Counted from the first letter of the stretch, positions 23,550-31,586 are shown. The stretch: DNA of 35,842 nucleotides from Streptomyces rubellomurinus (GCF_000961885.1 NZ_JZKH01000086.1:1-35842); one strand, 5' to 3'. Numbers and translations are program-made. The notes: generated by a model not told the origin, from the letters alone.

Positions 23550-24788
23550 ATGACTACTCTCAGCAACGAAACCGGTTCCGCCGAGCAACTGCGTGACTCC
23601 CTCGCCGACCGTCTGCTCGACCAGGGAGCCATCCGCACCGACGCGGTGGAGGCCGCGTTCCGCGCCGTGGCCCGCGAGCACTTCCTGCCGGGCGTCCCGC
23701 TGGAGGCCGCGTACGCGGACAATCCCACCTACACCAAGGCGGACGGGTCCGGCACGCAGATCAGTGCCGCCTCGCAGCCCGCGATCGTCGCCCTGATGCT
23801 CGAACAGCTCGCGGCGCAGCCCGGCGAGAGGATCTTCGAGGCCGGGGCGGGCACCGGCGTGAACGCCGCGTACCTGGGACACATCGTCGGCGCGGGCGGG
23901 CACGTGGTGACCGTGGACGTGGACGAGGACCTGGTCGACAGCGCCCGCAAGCACCTCGCCGACGCCGGGGTCGGCAACGTCGAGGCCGTCCTCGGTGACG
24001 GTGCCGTGGGCCACGCCGCCGGTGCGCCGTACTCCCGGGTGATCGCCACGGTCGGCGCCAGCGAGATGCCCACCGCCTGGCTCCGGCAGGTCGAGCCGAG
24101 CGGGCGGATCGTGCTGCCGCTGCGCCTTCGTGGCGCTGCCTCGCGCACGATCGCCTTCGAGCGCGGTGCGGGCGGCTGGGTGTCGGTGGACGACCAGTTG
24201 GCCGTCTTCATGCCGCTGCGCGGGAGCATGGACGACGCCCGCCGCACCGTCGCGCTCACCCGGGAGGGCGACGTCACGCTCCAGGTCCACAAGGACCAGC
24301 ACGGGGCGGTGGACGGTGAGGCACTGCTCGGCGTCCTCGACGGCGGACGGCACGAGGCCTGGACCGGGGTGACCATCCCGGCCGGCACCACCTACGAGTA
24401 CCAGGACCTGTGGCTGGCCCTCACCCTCCCGAACTCCCTGATGCGGATGAGCGTCACCGGCACCGCCCGCGAGCGCGGGGTGCACCCGATGTTCGGCTGG
24501 GGCGCGATGGCCACCGTCGACGCCGGCTCCCTCGCCTACCTCACCCTGCGCCCCGGCGAGCCGGACGACCAGGGGCGCAGGACGTACGAGACCGGCGTGA
24601 TCGGCCACGGCCCGGCGGGCGCCGCCCTCGCCGATCTCGTCGCCGAGGAGATCCGCGCGTGGGACGCCGGCTTCCGTGGCCGGACCCTGCGCTTCGAACT
24701 GCCTGATGCTCCCGCCGATTCGGCTCCGGAGTCCGGCCGCTTCGTCCTGGCGCGGCCGCACCACCCGATCACCGTCGTCTGGGAGTGA
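23550..24788 (+). CDS. PCMT-like methyltransferase, FxLD-system type
   Basis: The product has 412 residues from ATG at 23550 (AAGG ten bases upstream). Residues 10-215 are a protein-isoaspartate O-methyltransferase domain: HFLPG, then ISAASQPAIVALMLEQL (residues 71-87, the substrate Ser loop), SAM motif I IFEAGAGTGVNAAYLG (95-110), acidic VVTVDVDEDLV, and GRIVLPLRLRG. The about 200 C-terminal residues (WVSVDDQLAVFMPLRG, TIPAGTTYEYQDLWLAL, PMFGWGAMATVD) are the extension of the FxLD-type methyltransferases and of LanM-linked isoaspartate methyltransferases in actinomycetes. Those act on leader-bearing peptides. I see no peptide with an FxLD leader or a lanthipeptide synthase nearby, so the substrate is unknown; it may also serve as a repair enzyme. 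Confidence 0.85.
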   Translation: MTTLSNETGSAEQLRDSLADRLLDQGAIRTDAVEAAFRAVAREHFLPGVPLEAAYADNPTYTKADGSGTQISAASQPAIVALMLEQLAAQPGERIFEAGAGTGVNAAYLGHIVGAGGHVVTVDVDEDLVDSARKHLADAGVGNVEAVLGDGAVGHAAGAPYSRVIATVGASEMPTAWLRQVEPSGRIVLPLRLRGAASRTIAFERGAGGWVSVDDQLAVFMPLRGSMDDARRTVALTREGDVTLQVHKDQHGAVDGEALLGVLDGGRHEAWTGVTIPAGTTYEYQDLWLALTLPNSLMRMSVTGTARERGVHPMFGWGAMATVDAGSLAYLTLRPGEPDDQGRRTYETGVIGHGPAGAALADLVAEEIRAWDAGFRGRTLRFELPDAPADSAPESGRFVLARPHHPITVVWE

Positions 24789-24822
24789 CCCGCGTGCACC
24801 CCACCGGGAACGAGACGCCCGG

Positions 24823-25056
24823 TCAGTCGTAGAGGGCCGCCAGGGCGAGGCCGCGTTCGCTCAGTTGGTAGGAGACCCGGTGTTGCTCCCGGGACTTCAG
24901 GACGAAGCCGGCCCGGTGGAGGGCGGAGAGGTGGTGGGAGACGTCGCTGGGGGTGAGCCAGTGGCGGCGGGCCAGTTCGCCCGCTCGGATGAGCCGGGAG
25001 GAGGCGGCGTTCGAGGCCAATTGGGTCGGATTGGCCTGGGACTCGGGCGCCGCCAC
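24823..25056 (-). CDS. Short ArsR-like HTH protein, possibly truncated
   Basis: The product has 77 residues from GTG at 25056. It carries the HTH AGELARRHWLTPSDVSHHLSALHRAGFVLKSREQHRVSYQLSERGLALAALYD, with a clear recognition helix and wing. The first helix of the ArsR fold and any sensor part are missing. There is no clear ribosome site before the GTG. The gap to the divergent decarboxylase gene is only 40 bases, so no longer N-terminus is available. It could be a remnant of an ArsR/DUF5937-type regulator, or a working short regulator of the decarboxylase gene. A stop codon lies in frame two codons upstream of the GTG. Confidence 0.5.
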   Translation of the reverse strand: MAAPESQANPTQLASNAASSRLIRAGELARRHWLTPSDVSHHLSALHRAGFVLKSREQHRVSYQLSERGLALAALYD

Positions 25057-25096
25057 CCGCTAGCCTCGGGGCACCATCGATCAACGGAGAACCGCC

Positions 25097-26482
25097 ATGC
25101 ACCCCGAACTCGCCGCCGACCTCGACCAGTTGCCCGCCCTGCTGGAGCAGACCCGGGAGCGGGCCGTGGGCTTCCTCGCCGGGCTGTCGGAGGGGCCGGT
25201 GGTGCCGCCGCTGGGGGAGCCGCCGGTGCCGGTGGGGCTGGGGGCGGCGGGCGGGGGGCTGCGGGCGGCGCTGGCGGAGTTCGGGGAGCGGTGGCAGCCC
25301 CGGCTGTCGGCGAGTGCCGGGCCGCGGTACTTCGGGTTCGTCACCGGGGGTGCCACGCCGGCCGCGCTGGCCGGGGACTGGCTGACGGCCACCGCCGACC
25401 AGAACTCCAACTCCTCGCTGGATCCGGCCGGTCAGGATCTGGAGCGGGAGACGGTCGGCTGGCTGCGCGAGCTGTTCGGGCTCTCCGACGCGCACTCCGG
25501 CACCTTCGTGAGCGGCGCGACCATGTCCAACACGGTCGGCCTGGCGGTCGGCCGCGAGTGGCTGGGCGAGCGGCTCGGGGTGGATGTCGCCGAGGCGGGG
25601 GTCGGCGCGCTGGGCCGGGTGCGGGTGCTGTCCGGCAGCGCACACTCCAGTGTGGCCAAGGGGCTGTCCGTCCTGGGCCTGGGCCGCTCCGCGCTGACCG
25701 CCGTGGGGACCCTGCCCGACCGGGAGGCGGTGGACCCGGCCGCGCTGGAGCGGGCCCTGGCCGAGGCCGGGGGCCCGTGCATCGTGGTGGCGAACGCGGG
25801 CACGGTGAACACCGTCGACTTCGACGACCTGCGGGCGATCGCGGACCTGCGGGACCGGTACGGGTTCTGGCTGCACGTCGACGCCGCCTTCGGCGCGTTC
25901 GCCGCGCTGTCGCCGGAGCACGCCGAGCTGGTGGCCGGCCTGGACCGCGCCGACTCGGTCTGCGTGGACCTGCACAAGTGGCTCAACGTGCCCTACGACA
26001 GCGCCGTCCAGTTCACCCGCCGCCGCGACCTGCAGACGAAGGTCTTCCAGAACTCCGCCGCCTACCTCGGCCCCCTCGGCGAGCACCCCGACCTGGTGCA
26101 CCTCACCCCGGAGAACTCCCACCGGCTGCGCGCCCTGGCCGCCTGGTTCACCCTGCGCGCCTACGGCCGGGACGGCCACCGGGAGATCGTCGAGCGCTGC
26201 GTCACCGGCGCCCGGGCCCTCGGCGCGGCCGTCGCGGCGACCGACGGGCTGCGCCTGCTCGCCCCGGTCCGGCTGAACGTGGTCTGCTTCACCCTCGCCG
26301 CCGACCCGACGCCGGAACGCCTCGCCGCCCTCGCCACCGAGCTCTCCGGGGACGCCTTCCTCACCCCCACCCGCTACGCCGGACTGCCCGCCCTGCGCGC
26401 GGCGTTCAGCAACTGGCGCACCACCGAGGCGGACGTGCGCCGCACCGCGGACGCGCTCGCCGCGGCCGTCCGGAAGCTCTGA
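25097..26482 (+). CDS. PLP-dependent decarboxylase (group II)
   Basis: The product has 461 residues; ATG at 25097 follows GGAGAA by seven bases. The fold is group II decarboxylase: RYFGFVTGGATPAAL and ADQNSNSSLDPAGQDLE near 77-115, the cofactor turn SGATMSNTVGLAVGR (139-153), SAHSSVAKGLSVLGLG with the ring-stacking His183, FWLHVDAAFGAFAAL (D262, pyridine-N contact), and the PLP lysine in CVDLHKWLNVP (K294). It is closest in form to bacterial aromatic-L-amino-acid/tyrosine-type decarboxylases of about 460 residues. The substrate is not fixed by the sequence. The short HTH gene is divergent, 40 bases away. Confidence 0.9.
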   Translation: MHPELAADLDQLPALLEQTRERAVGFLAGLSEGPVVPPLGEPPVPVGLGAAGGGLRAALAEFGERWQPRLSASAGPRYFGFVTGGATPAALAGDWLTATADQNSNSSLDPAGQDLERETVGWLRELFGLSDAHSGTFVSGATMSNTVGLAVGREWLGERLGVDVAEAGVGALGRVRVLSGSAHSSVAKGLSVLGLGRSALTAVGTLPDREAVDPAALERALAEAGGPCIVVANAGTVNTVDFDDLRAIADLRDRYGFWLHVDAAFGAFAALSPEHAELVAGLDRADSVCVDLHKWLNVPYDSAVQFTRRRDLQTKVFQNSAAYLGPLGEHPDLVHLTPENSHRLRALAAWFTLRAYGRDGHREIVERCVTGARALGAAVAATDGLRLLAPVRLNVVCFTLAADPTPERLAALATELSGDAFLTPTRYAGLPALRAAFSNWRTTEADVRRTADALAAAVRKL

Positions 26483-26507
26483 CGGAAAGCCCCGGACGGG
26501 CCCCGGC

Positions 26508-27305
26508 TCATCCGCCGTACCCCGGTGCGAGGGCCGGCCCGAGGGCTTCGGCGGCGGCCCGGCGGCCGGCGACGCCGAAGATCAGCTCGTTGGAGTCCAC
26601 CTCGTGCCACTGGGCGTCGTGGAGCCGGACCCGGAAGGGCCGCACGGGCAGCCGTCCGTCGCCCGCCGCGTACAGCTCCTCGCGCAGGCCGCGTTCGAAG
26701 GCCTCGGCGTAGGGCCGCGGGAGGCGCTCGTCCGGGACGTCGAGGACGAACTCGAAGAGCTCGTCGGCGTCGGCCGGCAGCGGGGTGAACTCCGCGGTGG
26801 CGACGGCGTAGTGGCCGCACATCCAGGGCTTCACCAGCCGGACGTGCACGTCCCGGCCGGGGCCGGCCGGCTCCGCGCGCCGCCCGGTGAGCGGCAGGGT
26901 GACCAGGCGGCGCGGGCCGGTGCCCTCGGCGACGGACTCGTCGAACTCGTGCACCGCCTGCTCCCCGGCCGCCGCGAAGCCCGCCGCCGTCGACTCCCCC
27001 GCCCGCCAGTGGGCGTGCCGCAGCCGCACCCGCAGCGCCCAGGGCAGCGCGCCGCCCCGGGACCAGCCGCGGAGCCGGGCGAGCACGCCCTCGCCGAAGG
27101 CGGCGCCGAACTCCGGGGGCAGGTCGGCGGCGGGCACCTCGTTGACGAACGCGAACGGCAGCTCCCGGTCCCCACCCGGCGGGAGGGGTTCGAAGTCGGC
27201 CGAGGCGACGGCGAAGGGGCGCAGGCCGCCCCGGCCGGACAGGAACGCCTGGACGTCCCTGATCGGGCGGTCGAGTTCCCTGGGGTACGTGCGTGTTCCG
27301 GCCAT
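26508..27305 (-). CDS. Protein of two EF-G domain IV-like halves
   Basis: The product has 265 residues from ATG at 27305. Residues 31-118 and 166-255 repeat one pattern: YAVA-x-AxFxPLP, then LPFAFVNEVPAADLPPEFGAAFGEGVLARL against LFEFVLDVPDERLPRPYAEAFERGLREEL. Next comes LPWALRVRLRHAHW against VRPFRVRLHDAQWHEVDSNELIFGVAGRRAAAEAL. The H-E-V-D-S-N-E-x-x-F-x-x-AG-x-x-A line is the domain IV signature of elongation factor G. No GTPase domain is present. It could mimic part of EF-G, bind ribosomes or RNA, or be a tetracycline-resistance-type relic. I do not know a function. The gene seems intact. Confidence 0.75.
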   Translation of the reverse strand: MAGTRTYPRELDRPIRDVQAFLSGRGGLRPFAVASADFEPLPPGGDRELPFAFVNEVPAADLPPEFGAAFGEGVLARLRGWSRGGALPWALRVRLRHAHWRAGESTAAGFAAAGEQAVHEFDESVAEGTGPRRLVTLPLTGRRAEPAGPGRDVHVRLVKPWMCGHYAVATAEFTPLPADADELFEFVLDVPDERLPRPYAEAFERGLREELYAAGDGRLPVRPFRVRLHDAQWHEVDSNELIFGVAGRRAAAEALGPALAPGYGG

Positions 27306-27377
27306 GGCACCCGATCGTACGGGCGGCGGCCCGGGCCCCGGACGGCGGGCGGACGGCGGGCGGGCGCCGACGGCCGG

Positions 27378-27914
27378 TCAGGCCAGCGTCTCGCAGAGGT
27401 TCTCCACCCGGTTCTGGGCCAGCACCTCGACCTGCTGGTCCGGGTGCACCAGCATCACCGCGCCGCCGCTGAACACGTAGGCGCCGGCCGGGTGGTACGG
27501 GTCGCCGGGGTGGATCCTGGCGGAGATGTGCGAGTTCCGCGGGACGACCCACAGGGTGCTGCCGTCCGACCGGCGGTACTCGGTGGCCCGGCCGCTCTGG
27601 TCGCGGTCGGCCTGGGCGCCGGTGTCCACGTTCGTGTAGCGCTTGATCAGCGGGCCGCGCCAGAGGATCTTCTCGGGCGTGCCGTCCGGGTGGCGGGAGA
27701 CGGTCTTGGTCTCCTCCTCGTCCACCAGGGCGGTGATGTGCAGGTGGAACGGGCAGACCGTCCCGGCGGGCGCGTCGTACTCCCGGGCGCCGGGTTGCGG
27801 CTGCCAGCCGTGGTCGTCGTCGGCCTGCGCGGCCGGGGCGGCCAGCAGCAGGACGGCCGACGCCAGGGCGGCGGCGAGGGCGGCCGATCGGGTGCGGAAC
27901 GTGGGCGTGCGCAT
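27378..27914 (-). CDS. Secreted small protein, unknown
   Basis: The product has 178 residues; ATG at 27914 follows AGGAGG by about five bases. The N-terminus RTPTFRTRSAALAAALASAV then LLLAAPAAQADDDHG is a Sec signal peptide with cleavage after AQA (about residue 32). The mature part has CPFHLHITAL and a final NLCE, so one disulfide is likely. It is rich in Tyr, His and Arg with several beta strands (AYVFSGGAVMLVHP). The length and layout look like a small extracellular beta-protein. It is divergent from the DUF5937-type regulator, with a perfect palindrome between the two. I do not recognise the family. Confidence 0.72.
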   Translation of the reverse strand: MRTPTFRTRSAALAAALASAVLLLAAPAAQADDDHGWQPQPGAREYDAPAGTVCPFHLHITALVDEEETKTVSRHPDGTPEKILWRGPLIKRYTNVDTGAQADRDQSGRATEYRRSDGSTLWVVPRNSHISARIHPGDPYHPAGAYVFSGGAVMLVHPDQQVEVLAQNRVENLCETLA

Positions 27915-28020
27915 CGCGGTCCTCCTGGGGGTCGGGTGGGCGGCCGGACGGGAGCGTGCAAGCCCCTGCCCTGTCGGCCGCGCACTGGGTATCGTCGGAC
28001 GCCGGCGGCACCGGCGCGAT

Positions 28021-28042
28021 GCTTTCGGCCGGGGCCGAAAGC
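28021..28042. promoter_or_regulatory. Perfect 22-bp palindrome between divergent genes
   Basis: GCTTTCGGCC at 28021-28030 and GGCCGAAAGC at 28033-28042 form perfect ten-base arms around GG. It lies 29 bases before the regulator start and about 107 before the secreted-protein start. It fits an operator for the winged-helix regulator; it may instead be an mRNA hairpin. Confidence 0.55.
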
Positions 28043-28070
28043 CCGGGCGCACGGGGAGGGGTGGGGCGCG

Positions 28071-29123
28071 GTGCTGCGGATCCGCTTCACGGCCGAGGAC
28101 CTGCTGGACACCCGCTTCGCGGACGGGCCGGCGCCGCTGATGGAGCTCGAACTGGCCGTCGCCATGCTGCAACGGCGGGACGCGGAGGCGGTGTCCGCCC
28201 GCCGGCACCGCGCGCTCGGCGGGCCGGCCGGCCGGGCCGTGGCGCGGTCCGTCGCCCCGCTGAGCGAGCTCGTCCCGCCGACCGGCGCGGGCCCGTTCTT
28301 CCTCGACCCGCTCAGCCCCGACCTGGAGGGCGGCCTGGAGCTGGTGCGCTCCGCCGCCAACACGCTGGTCCGCAGCGAGCTCGCCCGCATCTGCCGCAAC
28401 GGACTGCCCGTCACCCCGCTGATGCACGGGCTGGCGAACGAGGACCGGCAGGCCTGGCAGCACCTGGAGGGCAGCCTGCGCGCCTGCCACACCGCGCTGG
28501 TCGACACCGTCTGGCCGCGGCTGCGCGCCGGCTTCGACACCGACCTCGCCTGGCGCGGGCAGGTGCAGCGCGAGCAGGGGCTGCGCGGCATGCTGGCGGG
28601 CCTCCACCCGGGCAGCCGGTGGCGCGGGGCCACGCTGGAGATCCCGGTCGCCCGGGAGGCGGACATCCGGCTGGAGGGCGGCGGGGTGCTCCTGCTGCCG
28701 TCCGCGCAGTGGACCGGGGAGCCGCTGTCCGGGATGCTGCCGGACGGGTCGCTGCTGCTGCTCTACCCGGCGCTGACCCCGCTGCCCCAGCTCGCCGAGG
28801 AGGCGCCGGCCCCGGGGGCGGACCCGGACGACCCGGCGGCGGCCCTGCTCGGGCGCACCCGCGCGGCCGTCCTGCGGGCGACGCTGCGCGAGCCGACCAC
28901 CAGCCGGCTCGCCCACGAGCTGGGCATCTCGGTGGCCAGCGCCTCCGAGCACGCCCGCGCCCTGCGCCGGGCCGGGCTGGTGAGCACGGCGCGCGCCGGA
29001 CGGGCGGTGCGGCACAGCTGCACGTCGCTGGGCCACCGGCTGCTGGTCGCGGCGCAGGCTCCGATGCCGCAGGCTCCGGCGCCGCACGCGGCGGCCGCCG
29101 CCCGCACCGGCGGGCGGGCCTGA
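28071..29123 (+). CDS. ArsR-type (DUF5937-like) winged-helix regulator
   Basis: The product has 350 residues from GTG at 28071, with a long G-rich ribosome site (GGGGAGGGG) upstream. The N-terminal three quarters starts VLRIRFTAEDLLDTRFADGPAPLMELELAVAML, the opening of the DUF5937 family, and runs to PDGSLLLLYPALTPL near 225. The C-terminal winged helix (about 255-330) has LLGRTRAAVLRATLREPTTSRLAHELGISVASASEHARALRRAGLVSTARAGRAVRHSCT, with HELGISVASASEHARALRRAGL as turn and recognition helix. These are one-component regulators typical of actinomycetes; ligands are unknown. The divergent secreted-protein gene and the 22-bp palindrome suggest joint control. Confidence 0.88.
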   Translation: MLRIRFTAEDLLDTRFADGPAPLMELELAVAMLQRRDAEAVSARRHRALGGPAGRAVARSVAPLSELVPPTGAGPFFLDPLSPDLEGGLELVRSAANTLVRSELARICRNGLPVTPLMHGLANEDRQAWQHLEGSLRACHTALVDTVWPRLRAGFDTDLAWRGQVQREQGLRGMLAGLHPGSRWRGATLEIPVAREADIRLEGGGVLLLPSAQWTGEPLSGMLPDGSLLLLYPALTPLPQLAEEAPAPGADPDDPAAALLGRTRAAVLRATLREPTTSRLAHELGISVASASEHARALRRAGLVSTARAGRAVRHSCTSLGHRLLVAAQAPMPQAPAPHAAAAARTGGRA

Positions 29124-29138
29124 GCCGAGCGGACCTCG

Positions 29139-29154
29139 GGCGGTGCCGACCGCC
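29139..29154. terminator. Short stem-loop between convergent genes
   Basis: GGCGGT and ACCGCC form a six-base stem with a four-base loop in the 31-base gap between the stops at 29123 and 29155. It is weak but placed where a shared terminator would be. Confidence 0.35.
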
Positions 29155-29688
29155 TCAGCGGGTACCGGAGTTGTCGATCCAGAACATCAGGACCCGCTGC
29201 AGCGCGCCCGGGGCGCCGGCGCCGAAGGTGAGCACCATGGCCTGGCCGACCGCCACGTCGGTCGGGTCGACACCGGGCGACCAGGTCACCCGGGCGTCGA
29301 TGCCCGGGATGCCGCGGCCGGGCCCGTACGAGCGCAGGGTGCCGCGCGCGTGGCCGATGACCCGCTCGTCGCACCGCAGTTCGGCCCGGCACAGCGCGGT
29401 CGGCCGCAGCTCGTAGCGGCGTCCGCCGACCAGGGCGGTGCGGGTGTTCGCCTTGCGCCGCGGGTCCCAGTCGGTGTTGCCCTCGTGGGTGGGGACGGAC
29501 TGTCCGCCGACGTTCAGCGCGCCGTGCTGCCGGTCGAGCGCCATCGTGACGGTGGGGATCCCGGCCCCGGTCATCCGCGCGACGGCCGCGGGCCAGCGGT
29601 CGTAGTCGATCCGGATCGGCCCGAACGGGCTGTCCAGCACGCGGTGCTGGGACAGTCGGACGCTGCGGCGCTTCGTGAACACGGACAT
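29155..29688 (-). CDS. Conserved-looking hypothetical protein
   Basis: The product has 177 residues from ATG at 29688. There is no signal peptide or membrane span. It is beta-rich, with FGPIRIDYDRWPAAVARMTGAG, ALNVGGQSVPTHEGNTDWDPRRKANTRTALVGGRRYELRPT, IGHARGTLRSYGPGRG and VAVGQAMVLTFGAGAPGALQRVLMFWIDNSG. The layout (many short strands, Gly turns) suggests a single beta-barrel or sandwich domain, but I do not recognise a family. It lies between the regulator (convergent) and the tRNA terminator. Base composition is like its neighbours. Confidence 0.65.
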   Translation of the reverse strand: MSVFTKRRSVRLSQHRVLDSPFGPIRIDYDRWPAAVARMTGAGIPTVTMALDRQHGALNVGGQSVPTHEGNTDWDPRRKANTRTALVGGRRYELRPTALCRAELRCDERVIGHARGTLRSYGPGRGIPGIDARVTWSPGVDPTDVAVGQAMVLTFGAGAPGALQRVLMFWIDNSGTR

Positions 29689-29747
29689 GCCCGACCGGCC
29701 TCGGCTCTCTCGGTGACGTCGGCGACAGACGACAGGGGGACACAACG

Positions 29748-29784
29748 GAGCCGGGGCCGGCGCACGATGCGCCGACCCCGGCTC
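29748..29784 (-). terminator. tRNA gene terminator
   Basis: A 17-base-pair stem with a three-base loop starts seven bases after the tRNA 3' end (minus strand). One pair is G-U in the minus-strand RNA and would be a C-A mismatch in the plus-strand RNA, so the hairpin favours the tRNA direction. Confidence 0.7.
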
Positions 29785-29791
29785 TCAGCAG

Positions 29792-29865
29792 TAGCGGGGA
29801 CAGGATTTGAACCTGCGACCTCTGGGTTATGAGCCCAGCGAGCTACCGAGCTGCTCCACCCCGCG
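29792..29865 (-). tRNA. Initiator tRNA-fMet (CAT)
   Basis: The 74-base gene reads CGCGGGGTGGAGCAGCTCGG at its 5' end and carries the anticodon arm CTGGG-CTCATAA-CCCAG. Three G-C pairs in that stem, an unpaired first acceptor position (C1 against U72) and the A11-U24 pair of the D-stem mark it as the initiator rather than elongator tRNA. The T-arm has GGTTCAAATCC. CCA is not encoded. Confidence 0.95.
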
Positions 29866-29877
29866 TCGGTGAACACC

Positions 29878-29906
29878 ACAGTACGGGGAAGTCGCCGGGA
29901 TGGGAA
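29878..29906 (-). promoter_or_regulatory. Probable tRNA promoter
   Basis: On the minus strand TTCCCA (29906-29901), a 17-base spacer and TACTGT (29883-29878) lie 12 bases before the tRNA 5' end, a typical distance for a stable RNA gene. Confidence 0.45.
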
Positions 29907-30554
29907 ATCGGTTCCACCGGTGCGTGACCGGCGGACCGCCGCGCCCCCGGCCGCCGCATACGAACCGAAGCGCCACGAGGCGCCCCGGAGCGCACCCGCC
30001 AGCGCGTGCGCCACCGCGCGCACCCGCCGACACGCCGGGGCACACCACGACGTACTCGATCTTCGGGCCGCGACCCGAGCACACTCATTCACCGAAACCT
30101 CGGAGTTGAAACCCTGAATCACGGAAAAATCCCGTATCAAATCCCGCCGCCCGGATCGGGACTCGACCGAAAAACGCCCCCCGCCGACGCCTGTCCCGAC
30201 CCGCGTCCGGGCCGGGAATTGGCCGGATTCCCGCTCCCCGAACCGGCGTTGGCCCGGCGGACGCGGACACCGGAACCGGAGGTCGTGCAGCGTTCAAACA
30301 TTTGACGGCCCCCGAGGGGTGAGATCGCGTCACACCAGCCTCGGAACACGGCCGTCGAACCACCCCGCCGCACCTGCACGTTCGTCTGCCATACCAACGC
30401 AAGCCCCCGGTATCCAGACCTTCTCTCGCAACGTTTTGCAAGTACGCTGTCACCTACCGTGCGAGAACCTGTTCGACTCCCCGGGGCGTTGTCGGCACCG
30501 GGAGCGTTTCCGGTGCACGGTCGACCACGTTTCTTCGGTACTTGGGGGTGACTT
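29907..30554. other. Gene-free stretch before the SARP gene
   Basis: No coding frame here shows actinomycete third-position bias, a ribosome site and a plausible protein at once. The part from about 30085 is visibly richer in A/T than its surroundings (for example GAATCACGGAAAAATCCCG near 30116, and TCAAACATTTGA at 30294-30305, a dyad with five-base arms). It probably holds the SARP promoter and a long leader. I see no strong -10/-35 pair; TACGCT at 30443 is a possible -10. Confidence 0.5.
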
Positions 30555-31346
30555 GTGGCGGAGGTTCACGCAAACCAATTCGACGTGCTCGGTCCGCTGG
30601 GAGTTCAGGCCGACGGAATCCCCGTGAATCCGGGCTCGGCCCGGCAGCGCGCGGTTTTGACGGCCCTTCTGCTGACGCCCGGCCAGCCGGTCACGCCGGA
30701 ACAGCTCAGCGAGGCCGTCTGGCCCCGGAATCCGCCCAACGACGTGATGGCGAACCTGCACAGCTACGTCTCCAACCTCCGGCGGATCCTGGAGCCGAAC
30801 CGGCGGCCGCGCAGCCGGGACACCGTGCTGCGCCGCGAACCGGCCGGCTACGTGCTCGCGGTGGAGGCGGACAGCATCGACGCGGTCCGCTTCGAGCGGC
30901 AGCTGTACGAGGGGCGCCGGCAGCTGCAGTCCGGGGCGCACCGGCAGGCGAGCCTGACGCTGGCCGGCGCGCTGGCCCTGTGGCGCGGCCCGGCGTTCCC
31001 CGAGGTGAGCGACTACGCGCTCGGCGCGCAGGCGGCGTCCCGGTTCGAGGAGTTGCGGCTGCTGGCGCTGGAGAGCCTGTGGGAGGCCGAACTGGCCGAG
31101 GAGCGCGACTTCTCGGTGATCGCGGCCGAACTGCCGGCGCTGACCATGCGGTTCCCGACCCGGGAGCGGTTCAGCTGGCTCCTGATGAAGGCCCTCTACC
31201 GGTCCGGGCGGCGGGCCGAGGCGATCGAGGCCTACCACCGCACCCGCCGGACGCTGGCGGAGGAGTACGGCGTCGATCCCGGCGCGGAGTTGCAGCAGTT
31301 GTTCGGCACGATCCTGCGAGGAGAACCGGTCGCCGGCCGGTGCTGA
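30555..31346 (+). CDS. Stand-alone SARP-family transcriptional activator
   Basis: The product has 263 residues; GTG at 30555 follows GGGGGTGA by three to four bases. Residues 8-100 are an OmpR-type winged helix: FDVLGPLGVQADGIPVNPGSARQRAVLTALLLTPGQPVTPEQLSEAVWP, then DVMANLHSYVSNLRRIL and the LRREPAGYVLAV wing. Residues about 105-255 are the bacterial transcriptional activation domain, with DSIDAVRFERQLYEGRRQLQ, LWRGPAFPEV, RLLALESLWEAELAE and ALYRSGRRAEAIEAYHRTRRTLAEEYGVDPGAEL. It is the short SARP type (ActII-ORF4/RedD size), with no NB-ARC part. Such proteins switch on the adjacent cluster by binding heptamer repeats; the array at 31587-31648 ahead of the PKS gene is its obvious target. 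No TTA codon was seen. Confidence 0.95.
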   Translation: MAEVHANQFDVLGPLGVQADGIPVNPGSARQRAVLTALLLTPGQPVTPEQLSEAVWPRNPPNDVMANLHSYVSNLRRILEPNRRPRSRDTVLRREPAGYVLAVEADSIDAVRFERQLYEGRRQLQSGAHRQASLTLAGALALWRGPAFPEVSDYALGAQAASRFEELRLLALESLWEAELAEERDFSVIAAELPALTMRFPTRERFSWLLMKALYRSGRRAEAIEAYHRTRRTLAEEYGVDPGAELQQLFGTILRGEPVAGRC

Positions 31347-31398
31347 CTCACAGGCCCACCCGGTACGGGGGCCGGGGCGTGGCCGACCGTCGACCGTA

Positions 31399-31417
31399 GG
31401 GAGCGCCTCGCGCTCCC
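31399..31417 (+). terminator. Stem-loop after the SARP gene
   Basis: GGGAGCGC and GCGCTCCC form a perfect eight-base stem with a CTC loop, enclosed by an outer pairing of CGACCGT (31391-31397) with ACGGTCG (about 31428-31434). It lies 53 bases after the SARP stop. Confidence 0.6.
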
Positions 31418-31586
31418 CGGCAGTCGCACGGTCGTCGACCGGGGCATGCGGTTCGACCACGGATTCACAGGGGTTCCACACGGCCCCGCACGGCCTCGGC
31501 ATTGACATGAATATGCCAGTCAATCCCCCTGTCACTCTTTGGGGGCATCCACATCCCTGCTGGTCAGCGCGGGGTTCCGGGAATCC

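Noticed and set aside
29571..30140. Minus-strand coding frame across the tRNA
   Set aside because: It runs through the tRNA gene and its promoter and has no plausible protein features.
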